From Persicitalea sp963716085 (GTDB lineage: Bacteria > Bacteroidota > Bacteroidia > Cytophagales > Spirosomataceae), in contig OY970288.1 of NCBI GenBank assembly GCA_963716085.1, positions 2,666,001 through 2,730,000 on the forward strand: a stretch of 64,000 nucleotides of DNA, written 5' to 3'. Positions 33,636 through 41,534 of the stretch are shown piece by piece (within the stretch, counting starts at the first letter, position 1; every line of letters begins with the position of its first letter). The position numbers were made by a program, and so were the translations under genes. The notes under the pieces are model-generated. The model saw only the letters and a program-made list of their open reading frames with translations. It ran no database searches and was not told the origin of the DNA.

Positions 33636-34411
33636 CCATCTGGCAGGCTATTATCTTAGCCATTATCGAAGGCATCACCGAATTTCTGCCCATTTCCTCC
33701 ACGGGACACATGATCATCGCCTCTTCGGTGATGGGCATAAGTCATTCGGAATTTGTCAAGATGTTCACGGTGAATATTCAATTCGGGGCCATTCTTTCGG
33801 TCATCGTGCTGTACACCCGACGGTTCCTGCAAACCGCCGACTTCTATTACAAGCTTTTCGTCGCTTTCCTGCCCGCAGCCGTCTTCGGACTATTGCTCAA
33901 CGATTACATCGACGCGCTGCTCGAGAATGTGGTCGTGGTGGCGGTAATGCTTTTGGTGGGTGGGATCGTACTGGTGTTCATTGACAAAATCGCTCAAGAT
34001 CACCCCAAAGACCGCGAGATCACTTATCCCGAGGCGCTGAAAATCGGTTTTTATCAATGCATCGCCATGATCCCCGGCGTTTCGCGCTCAGCGGCCACGA
34101 TCATCGGCGGCATGTTCCAGGGACTTACCCGGAAGCAGTCAGCCGAATTTTCTTTTTTTCTGGCCGTACCTACGATGGCTGCGGCGGCGGGCTATAAGTT
34201 CTTGAAAACCTACGAAATCATCCAGACGGAAGATATCTGGATTCTTTTGCTGGGCAATGCAGTGGCCTTTGTCGTGGCGATGGCCGCCATTAAGTTTTTT
34301 ATCAATTTCCTGACCAAATACGGCTTCAAAGTGTTTGGCTACTACCGCATCGTTTTGGGGATTATCTTACTGGTTCTGATTGCGATGGGCTATGACCTGG
34401 ACATCGTTTGA
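33632..34411 (+). CDS. uppP: Undecaprenyl-diphosphatase (BacA family)
   Basis: This 259-residue membrane enzyme recycles undecaprenyl diphosphate to the monophosphate used by peptidoglycan and polysaccharide assembly, including the clusters in this window. The two catalytic blocks are clear: EGITEFLPISSTGHMIIASS at about 14-33 and PGVSRSAATIIGGMFQGL near 149-166. Eight membrane segments are expected, and the length is normal. Confidence 0.96.
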   Translation: MTIWQAIILAIIEGITEFLPISSTGHMIIASSVMGISHSEFVKMFTVNIQFGAILSVIVLYTRRFLQTADFYYKLFVAFLPAAVFGLLLNDYIDALLENVVVVAVMLLVGGIVLVFIDKIAQDHPKDREITYPEALKIGFYQCIAMIPGVSRSAATIIGGMFQGLTRKQSAEFSFFLAVPTMAAAAGYKFLKTYEIIQTEDIWILLLGNAVAFVVAMAAIKFFINFLTKYGFKVFGYYRIVLGIILLVLIAMGYDLDIV

Positions 34412-34413
34412 GC

Positions 34414-35115
34414 ATGGCTGAAACCAAAAAAAACTCTGACCTACCTGACCCGGGTGAAATGATTCTCATCGACAAGCCGCTCACCTGGACTTCGTTCGAT
34501 GTGGTAAAAAAGTTGAAATGGGGGTGTAAATTCAAGAAAATCGGCCACGCAGGCACCCTTGATCCACTCGCGACCGGGTTATTGATTCTCTGCACGGGTC
34601 GCATGACCAAGCAAATCGATACGTATCAAGCTCAGGAAAAAGAATACGAAGGCACGCTGGTTCTGGGAAAAACGACCCCCTCGGTTGATCTGGAAACCGA
34701 CTTCGACCAAGAATTTCCCACTGGACATCTCACGGAGGCTGATCTGGCAGACGCCGCCCGGCAGCTCACCGGAATCTTGCAACAGTTGCCGCCTATTTAT
34801 TCAGCGGTTCGCGTGGACGGTGAACGCCTTTACAAAAAGGCGCGCCGGGGTGAGACGGTAGAAATTAGGCCCAGAGAGGTTACGGTATCATTGTTTGAAA
34901 TCGATCCCAAGAATTTTCCAGAAGTTCATTTTCGCATTATTTGCACCAAAGGCACCTACGTGCGCAGTTTGGTGCGGGATTTTGGCCGATTGCTGAACAG
35001 TGGCGCTTATCTTTCCGCGCTACGTCGCACCAGAATCGGCGAGTACCTGGTATCTGACGCCTACCAGCTAGAAGATTTTATCCAGAAAAAAAGAGCTGAA
35101 CTCGATTTAGATTAA
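34414..35115 (+). CDS. truB: tRNA pseudouridine synthase B
   Basis: The ATG at 34414, 2 bases after the uppP stop, gives 233 residues; a TTG two codons earlier overlaps uppP. TruB makes pseudouridine 55 in the T-loop of tRNAs. The catalytic aspartate lies in GHAGTLDPLATGLLILCTG (about 47-65); LIDKPLTWTSFDVV and VRSLVRDFG are also typical. It lacks a long C-terminal PUA extension, as is normal in this phylum. Confidence 0.95.
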   Translation: MAETKKNSDLPDPGEMILIDKPLTWTSFDVVKKLKWGCKFKKIGHAGTLDPLATGLLILCTGRMTKQIDTYQAQEKEYEGTLVLGKTTPSVDLETDFDQEFPTGHLTEADLADAARQLTGILQQLPPIYSAVRVDGERLYKKARRGETVEIRPREVTVSLFEIDPKNFPEVHFRIICTKGTYVRSLVRDFGRLLNSGAYLSALRRTRIGEYLVSDAYQLEDFIQKKRAELDLD

Positions 35116-35120
35116 ACCGC

Positions 35121-36050
35121 ATGAGGGTTTACCACAGCCTGGAATCATTTGAAACACTTTCCAATGCCGTCGTCACCAGCGGTACCTTTGACGGTGTTCA
35201 CCAGGGCCACCGTAAAATCCTGAGCCGCCTTACGGAGGTAGCGGCGCAGCAGCATGGAGAAACGGTTGTGCTCACGTTTTGGCCGCACCCGCGCATGGTC
35301 GTTTCCGAGGATAGTCACGGACTGCAGCTACTTTCGACAATTGAGGAAAAGACTGAGCTTTTTCGTGAGCTGGGAATCGACCATCTTATCATCTCCCCCT
35401 TTACCCGCGCCTTCTCGGAACTCAGCCCTACGGACTTCATCCAACAGGTTTTGGTGGATAGAATCGGTACCAAACGCTTTGTCATCGGGTACGATCATCG
35501 GTTCGGTCGCAACCGGGAAGGTAGTTTTGATTTTTTGCAAAAGGTGGCCCCCGACTTTGGGTTCGAGGTGGAGGAAATTCTCCGGCAGGACATTGACGAA
35601 CTGGCCATCAGTTCCACCCGCATCCGCAAAGCCCTGTCGGTGGGCGATATAGCGGAAGCGAACGATCTGCTGGGGCGTAGCTACCAGTTCGCGGGCGTCG
35701 TTGTGAAAGGAAAACAATTAGGGCGAACTCTTGGGTACCCGACGGCCAACATCGACGTAAAAGAAAATTACAAACTGATTCCGGCCAATGGAGTCTATGC
35801 AGTAAAGGTAAGGCACCGGGAGGCCAACTTGAATGGAATGCTCAATATTGGCATAAGGCCCACCGTCGATGGTAATAGCAGGACGATTGAAGTCAACATC
35901 TTTAATTTCAGTAAGGATATTTACGGCGAAAGGCTTCGGGTCGAATTGCTGGACTACCTCCGCCCTGAGATGAAGTTCGAAAACCTGGAACAGCTTATCG
36001 GCCAAATCGAGAAGGACAAGGTGAAAGCGTTAAAGGTCAAGAATACGTAA
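35121..36050 (+). CDS. ribF: Bifunctional riboflavin kinase/FAD synthetase
   Basis: In this 309-residue enzyme the N-terminal FAD synthetase domain carries SGTFDGVHQGHRKILS (about 20-35) and ISSTRIRKAL (near 174-183). The C-terminal riboflavin kinase domain carries GRTLGYPTANIDV and NGVYAV, followed by GMLNIGIRPTV. It makes FMN and FAD, cofactors for several flavoproteins in this window. It lies 5 bases after truB and ends the operon. Confidence 0.96.
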   Translation: MRVYHSLESFETLSNAVVTSGTFDGVHQGHRKILSRLTEVAAQQHGETVVLTFWPHPRMVVSEDSHGLQLLSTIEEKTELFRELGIDHLIISPFTRAFSELSPTDFIQQVLVDRIGTKRFVIGYDHRFGRNREGSFDFLQKVAPDFGFEVEEILRQDIDELAISSTRIRKALSVGDIAEANDLLGRSYQFAGVVVKGKQLGRTLGYPTANIDVKENYKLIPANGVYAVKVRHREANLNGMLNIGIRPTVDGNSRTIEVNIFNFSKDIYGERLRVELLDYLRPEMKFENLEQLIGQIEKDKVKALKVKNT

Positions 36051-36058
36051 TCACAAGC

Positions 36059-37036
36059 TTAGTAAGTCAGATCATAGTGATCAATTTTTTTGGTTAGCCT
36101 TCTCAGCCACCGAACGGCTCGTTTGCGTAAGTTCCTTTTCCAGTTTACGGGAGAAGGTTTGCCAAAGGGCGGACTCGTGGAATCATTCGGAAAATCATAC
36201 TTCCTGAGCGAGTTTCGGTAGGATTGCCGCAATTGAGTCCATAACTTATGATTTTTGACTAAATATGCGTAGTCAGACCACAAGGGGTGATGGCTTTCAA
36301 GCCCGGCGTATTCCACCGAAATCAGCGTGGCGCCGTCTACAAAGTAGGAGCCATCAGCCTGGGTGAGTTCGGAGCCCGCCACCGAGGTGATACTGTAATG
36401 CCAACCTTGACTTCTGATGGTTACTGCCCGATCCTGGTATATTGGCAGGTAGTTCAGCCACAATTGATCCAGGCACATGCCTTGACACAAATCTAGAAAT
36501 CCCCGGTTCTTCATTCGCTCACACCACCAATCCAGCAGGTCAGTTTCCTGACCGTCCGGGTGCATAATCCAGCTTCCTGACTGGTACATTCCCGTATTGA
36601 GGATCCGCTTATCATCGAGCGAAGCTATTATCCGACTTTGCGGTTCGTCGATTGGCCGAAGCCGTTGCGGACTCAGTTGGATGAAGGCGCTGGCATCTGC
36701 CACAAGATCGAGCGACGCAAGGAGCTGCGTAGTGGGTGACAGAAAAATCAGTTGTTTACAAACAGGGAAAGCATCCAACAGTTTTCTGGCAAAGAAAGGT
36801 TTGCAGGCAGCAACCAGTTCAAAATCGTAGTAATCCCGCTCCATGGCTGTCCAATCCACTATCTCCAACGTTTCCACGGGAATTACGCTCACCCAATCAG
36901 GCAGATCAGGAACGGGCATTCGATCGACCCATCCCAGGAAAAATTTCCTATCGGGGCTATGCCTCTTTACCGAATCCGCCAGCACCAGGGCGTGAGAAAG
37001 CTGGTGTCGGTTGCAAATTGTGAAGGCAATTTTCAT
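36059..37036 (-). CDS. GT-A-like glycosyltransferase paralogue lacking the DxD motif
   Basis: This 325-residue protein clearly resembles the product of 37782-38768: both begin with an xIAFTIC segment, share KPFF, LNTGxY, WWxE and DQxWxNxLP, and have similar length. However, where the paralogue has the metal-binding YFDPDI, this one has FLSPTT (Ser100-Pro-Thr102). The paralogue's later FFHYSGYDP is here SVEYAGLES, so the histidine is gone too. It may be inactive, metal-independent, or a partner of the other two proteins. The start overlaps the preceding gene by 4 bases. A basic C-terminal tail (NWKRNLRKRAVRWLRRLTKK) could bind the membrane. Confidence 0.72.
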   Translation of the reverse strand: MKIAFTICNRHQLSHALVLADSVKRHSPDRKFFLGWVDRMPVPDLPDWVSVIPVETLEIVDWTAMERDYYDFELVAACKPFFARKLLDAFPVCKQLIFLSPTTQLLASLDLVADASAFIQLSPQRLRPIDEPQSRIIASLDDKRILNTGMYQSGSWIMHPDGQETDLLDWWCERMKNRGFLDLCQGMCLDQLWLNYLPIYQDRAVTIRSQGWHYSITSVAGSELTQADGSYFVDGATLISVEYAGLESHHPLWSDYAYLVKNHKLWTQLRQSYRNSLRKYDFPNDSTSPPFGKPSPVNWKRNLRKRAVRWLRRLTKKIDHYDLTY

Positions 37037-37785
37037 AAATTATCGGGGGCTGGCAAGGGACGAGTGAGCCCCGTAATGGCAAAGGGACTTTCCGATGCCT
37101 TGGCGAAGTCAGCGGGTTGGATGCCGTATTGCGCGAAACGATTGCGGCTCAGCGAAGTGGGCGTATTCAAATCGGGCCACAGGCGATTGGCGAAGAGTTC
37201 CCAGAAAATGGCGTCGTTTTCGATGGGCTCCGTCGAGCTGAGAAACCGACTGACACTTCTTTTTTTACTTTTAATTAGTTTCTGAAAAGCCTCGATATTT
37301 CGCAGGGAAATTCCGCACTCCTGGGCAAAATGGCTAAGATTTTCTTTATTGTCTCGGATGAAATTCTGGGTTTTGAAACGTTTATGTACATTGATAGCGG
37401 CTGATTGATTGGCCATAAAATCAGGCCACGGCTGGATAAAGTCGTACCCTTGCCGACACCAATAGGCGAGTTCGTTGCGGGTAATGACGGTATTCATTTC
37501 ACAGACCAATAGATAGCGGCTCCAACCGAAATTGTAGTATAGCTCATCTCCCAGCAAAAGTTTGGCATACCCCGTTCGGCTGGAAAAATAGCGGTCGTCG
37601 AAGGAAACGAAGTCTGCCTTCGGGCAAAAATCAGTCAGCTCTTGGGTTTCAGTGAAACTCTCTCCTTTAATAAACGTAATCGGAAAATCGCTCAGATGGG
37701 TATGCACCGAAGCCAACGAGTTCATTGCCACCGCCGTTAGTGTTTTTTCGAACACTGGAATAAGGATTGTGACGGGCTCTTTCAT
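37033..37785 (-). CDS. DUF5672-type putative glycosyltransferase
   Basis: The 250-residue protein follows the DUF5672 plan: VTILIPVFEKTLTAVAMNSL at the start, GYAKLLLGDELYYNFGWSRY near 72-91, then YLLVCEMNTVI and AYWCRQGYDFIQPWPDF, and NDAIFWE near 200. In the family the segment equivalent to CEMNTVI usually holds an aspartate (xxDAxVF); here Asn98 takes its place. It overlaps both neighbours by 4 bases, so three GT-like genes are translationally coupled. A role in surface glycan synthesis is inferred from context. Confidence 0.7.
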   Translation of the reverse strand: MKEPVTILIPVFEKTLTAVAMNSLASVHTHLSDFPITFIKGESFTETQELTDFCPKADFVSFDDRYFSSRTGYAKLLLGDELYYNFGWSRYLLVCEMNTVITRNELAYWCRQGYDFIQPWPDFMANQSAAINVHKRFKTQNFIRDNKENLSHFAQECGISLRNIEAFQKLIKSKKRSVSRFLSSTEPIENDAIFWELFANRLWPDLNTPTSLSRNRFAQYGIQPADFAKASESPFAITGLTRPLPAPDNL

Positions 37786-38768
37786 GGATCGGTGTCCAGA
37801 ACGGCAACCAGCCGCCGCAGCGGAGCAGTGAGGGCTTTCCTTACGCGAGCGTATTTATATGTTTTTTCTGGTTTGATGTATCGGCAGGGAAATTGGCGGT
37901 AGTATTCGTTGCCGTTTTGCAGGAGCTGATCGTGGTAAAAACCAAACAATTCCACCAAATCAGGTCGCTCTTCGAAGGTGAAGCGATCCTGGTACTTGGA
38001 AATCAGGTCGGGCCTGCGGGGGTCGTACCCGCTGTAATGAAAAAAGATGAGCGGCTCGCTGTCGTTGATCGTGTACGCGTCATCTGCCTTGGAAAAGTAC
38101 CGCTCGTGCAAATTCCAGTAAGCTGCATTGTGTCCCCGATGCTTTTCGATATAGGTGTCTTCTACGAACAGGGGAAGAAAATTCATCCAGTTTTGATCGA
38201 CAAACAAGCCGTCGCATAGCGCAATCAAGCATTCGTAGCGAAGTTTCTCCTCCCACCACTTTACGTAAGTTAAAATTGCTTCGCTGCGGCGAAAGGCGCA
38301 AAATCCCAGGTTATAGACGCCCGTGTTGAGGTGATGGAGTTCGTTTGGAGTTTTGCGATCATCAATAGGCGTACAGAGGTGGGGGGTCAACACTGCTTCG
38401 TGCCGATCCAGGTGATCCAACAACCGGGCAAGCGGTTGAAAAATGATAATGTCGGGATCGAAGTAAATGACCTTGTTGGCCTCGGCGTATTTTTTGAAAA
38501 AATAACTGAAAAAAAACGGCTTGACCGCAGTGTTTAATTCAGTGATGTTATACCGGTCACACATTTCTGCAAAGTCCGAGATGCCGATTTTGTGCACTTC
38601 GACCAATGGGTAATCAGGTTCGTAGCCCGGCTCGAACGCTACGCCTTCCAGCCGGTCTACCAGGCCGATGTAGTATTGAAGCCCGGGATTTGTTCGGCGC
38701 AGGGAATCGCCTAATGTGCGCGCTTGCGCCAGGTAGTTCACCGAGCAAATCGTGAAGGCGATCGTCAT
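37782..38768 (-). CDS. GT-A glycosyltransferase (GT8-like) with DxD motif
   Basis: This 328-residue protein has a nucleotide-sugar binding start (IAFTICSVNYLAQARTLGDS), KPFFFSYFF, and YFDPDIIIF with Asp104-Pro-Asp106 as the metal-binding DxD. HLNTGVYNLG, DQNWMNFLPLF and FFHYSGYDP follow, as in active retaining GT-A enzymes of the GT8 type. It is probably the catalytic member of the coupled trio, with the paralogue at 36059-37036 having lost these residues. It overlaps the GT4 gene upstream and the DUF5672 gene downstream by 4 bases each. Confidence 0.8.
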   Translation of the reverse strand: MTIAFTICSVNYLAQARTLGDSLRRTNPGLQYYIGLVDRLEGVAFEPGYEPDYPLVEVHKIGISDFAEMCDRYNITELNTAVKPFFFSYFFKKYAEANKVIYFDPDIIIFQPLARLLDHLDRHEAVLTPHLCTPIDDRKTPNELHHLNTGVYNLGFCAFRRSEAILTYVKWWEEKLRYECLIALCDGLFVDQNWMNFLPLFVEDTYIEKHRGHNAAYWNLHERYFSKADDAYTINDSEPLIFFHYSGYDPRRPDLISKYQDRFTFEERPDLVELFGFYHDQLLQNGNEYYRQFPCRYIKPEKTYKYARVRKALTAPLRRLVAVLDTDP

Positions 38769-39994
38769 GCGGCGGGGCTGTTTTCGGTGGCTTCGACCGC
38801 TGGATTGGAGGCGGTACTGCCAGATGCGTCGGCAATGATGTCGATCACCTTTTGAACGCTCAAAGCGGTATCGTGCCGTTCCAACACTTTTTCGTATGCT
38901 CTTCTGCCTTTTTTTATTCTCAATTCGCGGTCCTCGACGAGCGAAATAACAGCCTTCGCGGCAGCCTGCACGTCCAGGTATGCGACTACTTCGCCCGCAT
39001 CATCCTCGACAAGTTCAGGGGCCCCGCCGGACTGGTCGAAACAAACTACGGGCTTCTGGAGCAAAGCCGCCTCGAGAACCACGAGCGGGTAAGGATCCTC
39101 CCGCGAACTGAGCAGGAAGATATCGAACCGCGTCATGATGTCGAGCGCCCTCGGCGTGGGGGGAATCAACCGGATTTTTTCCTCCAACCCGAAGCGCTCG
39201 ATATCGAACTTAATCAGTTCATAAAATGGCTGCGCCTCACCCGCACCCACCCACACGAAATAAACGGACTTCCGGGGCGATTGCCCGATGACTTCCCGCG
39301 CTATCAAATTAAAAATATCGTTGCCCTTCCGCCACTCGGCGTTGCCGCAGCCACCCACCACGATAGCCTCAGCGGGCAAATCCAGCGTTTGACGGAGCAG
39401 TTGGCCATCGACGGCCGCGATCCGCTGCCGGATATCGTCGGTGTTGATGAGTGTGAATGTGCTGACAAGTTCTGCGGGAAACTGGTATTCTCTGACGTAA
39501 AAATCAGCCACTGCCGCCGACACAGCGATAAGGCGACTACATCGGGCAAGCAAAAATTTCAGGGATTCGGGTTGCGTGTAGGTAGCCACCGACATTTGCA
39601 GTTCGTGGGCGAACAGCACAACGGGCAGCTCTTGGAGGTACTCCAGATGCTTGTGGTAAAACTCAGCGTTGGCTACGGAGTTGACGAAAACCAGTCCAAA
39701 TTCTTGGGCCAACAATTCGTGTTTGACCCGAACAAAATCGGGATTCTCCTGCTTGGAAGAACGTTTGGATTTTGATAAGACGCCACCAAACCTTTGCAAA
39801 AGAGACCGTTGCGGAATGGGTTTAACCAGAGTAACCGTACTCGCTCTTTGAAACTCGGAAACCAACTCGCCACCTTCGCAAAGCAGTATGTGGGTGGGGA
39901 TTCCCCTTTTCTCCAATAGACCAACGAGTTGCAGCAGCAACAATTGGCTACCCGCCCGATTGGCGTCATGGGAGATGAACAGAACTTTTTGCAA
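38765..39994 (-). CDS. Glycosyltransferase family 4
   Basis: This 409-residue protein has the N-terminal KVLFISHDANRAGSQLLLLQ, an acceptor-side loop typical of GT4. The C-terminal domain has VGGCGNAEWRKGNDIFNLIA at about 210-230 and FLLSSREDPYPLVVLEAALL near 315, where the EDPxPLVxLE motif replaces the common EGFGLPxLE. It is the first gene of an overlapping set of four. A polar tail of about 20 residues (ASGSTASNPAVEATENSPAA) is odd and probably disordered. Confidence 0.9.
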   Translation of the reverse strand: MQKVLFISHDANRAGSQLLLLQLVGLLEKRGIPTHILLCEGGELVSEFQRASTVTLVKPIPQRSLLQRFGGVLSKSKRSSKQENPDFVRVKHELLAQEFGLVFVNSVANAEFYHKHLEYLQELPVVLFAHELQMSVATYTQPESLKFLLARCSRLIAVSAAVADFYVREYQFPAELVSTFTLINTDDIRQRIAAVDGQLLRQTLDLPAEAIVVGGCGNAEWRKGNDIFNLIAREVIGQSPRKSVYFVWVGAGEAQPFYELIKFDIERFGLEEKIRLIPPTPRALDIMTRFDIFLLSSREDPYPLVVLEAALLQKPVVCFDQSGGAPELVEDDAGEVVAYLDVQAAAKAVISLVEDRELRIKKGRRAYEKVLERHDTALSVQKVIDIIADASGSTASNPAVEATENSPAA

Positions 39995-40037
39995 ACTTGC
40001 TACGGGTTGGTGGGGCTATATGCAAAGTTAAACAGCT

Positions 40038-40697
40038 TTAATAAGCTTCAAAACTTTTCTTTCCCGGCACCTTTTTGGCAGGATTACCGACGTAGATGCT
40101 CCATTCATCGGTGTTTTTCATGATAGCGGCCGCCATTCCCACCAAAGTACCCTGCGCGATGTGCGAATAGTCGCGGATCGTGGCATTCACGCCGAAAAAG
40201 GCGTATGACTCGATGGTACAGTGACCGGACATGACTACGTGAGAGGTAAAGAAGACGTGGTCGTGAATCTTGCCGTGGTGGCCGATGTGGTTACCGCTCC
40301 ACATGACCACATTATTACCGATGGTAGTAAATGGTTGTATGGTATTGTCTTCCAGAATAAAGCAGTTTTCGCCCACAACGCTGCGGTCAAGGATGGTGGC
40401 GTGCGAACTGATGTACGAAATGAAGGAGTACCCTTTGGCTTTTGCTTCCAGATAAATTTTCTCCCGGTTTCGATTCATGTTACGGGCCGTCAGTGGCGCA
40501 AAAAAGGTGTAATCCTGGGGCGGAAACAGTTTTGCTACGTCTTCGAAAGCCACGAGCGGCAAGCCCCGGAAAGAGTCTTCCTTTAAGTACTCGCGATTGA
40601 CTGTAAAGGCCACCACCTCGTGCTCCGAATCGTTTTCCAGGTAGTAGTGGGCGAGTTCTGCCGTGTCGAGAATTCCGAAAATGATAACTTTGGCCAT
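40038..40697 (-). CDS. PglD/NeuD-type sugar O/N-acyltransferase (left-handed beta-helix)
   Basis: In this 219-residue protein an N-terminal Rossmann-like part (KVIIFGILDTAELAHYYLEN) is followed, from about residue 95, by hexapeptide repeats (HATILDRSVVGENCFILEDN and on to SGHCTIESYAFFGVNATIRD). MWSGNHIGHHGKI contains the histidines expected for acetyl-CoA-dependent catalysis. PglD-like enzymes acetylate 4-amino sugars made by DegT-type aminotransferases, and such an aminotransferase lies in this locus at 43575-44651. The first segment differs from the usual GxGGHAK, so substrate binding may vary. Confidence 0.85.
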   Translation of the reverse strand: MAKVIIFGILDTAELAHYYLENDSEHEVVAFTVNREYLKEDSFRGLPLVAFEDVAKLFPPQDYTFFAPLTARNMNRNREKIYLEAKAKGYSFISYISSHATILDRSVVGENCFILEDNTIQPFTTIGNNVVMWSGNHIGHHGKIHDHVFFTSHVVMSGHCTIESYAFFGVNATIRDYSHIAQGTLVGMAAAIMKNTDEWSIYVGNPAKKVPGKKSFEAY

Positions 40698-40737
40698 TGA
40701 AATGTTGATGGGTTGAAAATTTTTAGCGTTTATCTTT

Positions 40738-41436
40738 TCAAATCAGCTCAAACTCCCGCAGCAATTCCTGCGTTTCAGCGACGGTATTGAACATAATTGC
40801 GTCGATGATGGACAGCCAGGGTACAAAATCATTTTTGAACTGCTTGTAAGACTGTGCTCTACTTTTGATGAAATTTAACTTAATCCCTGCTTCATCAAAG
40901 AACTTCCTATCGTATAATTCCTGACCATTGATGGGATTGATGTAGTGATCGGCGTTTTCCAGCTTACAGATGTCGATGATTCTTTCCTGGCCTTTGAGCG
41001 CCGGGTTTCCGTATTGTCGCGAGGTAGGCACAATTTCGGAGCTGATCTCTAAGTAGTTCGCCGTTTTAACCAAACTTTGGTGGCAATAATCAGCGATGTT
41101 TTCCGAAGCATCATTGATGATGTCCTCCAAAAGTGGATAGACGACCCCGAAGTGAGGAGCCTTCCGGTAGGATTGGGAGATGGTTTTCAGCAGTTTTTTG
41201 CGCCATGTCGTATCGGAAGATAAGTTCACTTCGTGAATGAGCTTGTTTTGACTGGCATTTTTCAGGGGAACCGTGAACAAGTGTCCCTTCCCTCCTACCA
41301 GAATCTGATTGCGGTTTATCCAACCTCGATTGATGAAGTTCACATCATCGTAAAGTACAAATTTATCGACGGCATTTAGCAGCGCATAGTAGCCCAGGTA
41401 CGGCAAAAAATAAGGCTGCATGATGGCGAGATTCAT
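40738..41436 (-). CDS. WbqC family protein
   Basis: A 232-residue protein that begins MNLAIMQPYFLPYLGYYALL and continues with FVLYDDVNFINRGWINRNQI, the clear WbqC signature. Members sit in O-antigen and capsule loci next to amino-sugar genes and have been suggested to add amino-acid or acyl groups to sugars. The catalytic mechanism is not settled. Here it lies between the acyltransferase and the large membrane transferase gene, in line with modification of an amino sugar. Confidence 0.92.
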   Translation of the reverse strand: MNLAIMQPYFLPYLGYYALLNAVDKFVLYDDVNFINRGWINRNQILVGGKGHLFTVPLKNASQNKLIHEVNLSSDTTWRKKLLKTISQSYRKAPHFGVVYPLLEDIINDASENIADYCHQSLVKTANYLEISSEIVPTSRQYGNPALKGQERIIDICKLENADHYINPINGQELYDRKFFDEAGIKLNFIKSRAQSYKQFKNDFVPWLSIIDAIMFNTVAETQELLREFELI

Positions 41437-41534
41437 ATTTTTAGTTTAGTGTGGAGAGTCTAGCGATGAAAAAACTAAAATCCAAAATTCAGCATCCGGC
41501 TGGATCAGCGAACCGGACCAGCCTCCAAGCTAAT

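Noticed and set aside
38852..39775. Long plus-strand open frame (about 307 codons) opposite the GT4 gene
   Set aside because: The minus-strand frame has clear GT4 motifs and is coupled to its neighbours; the plus-strand frame has none.
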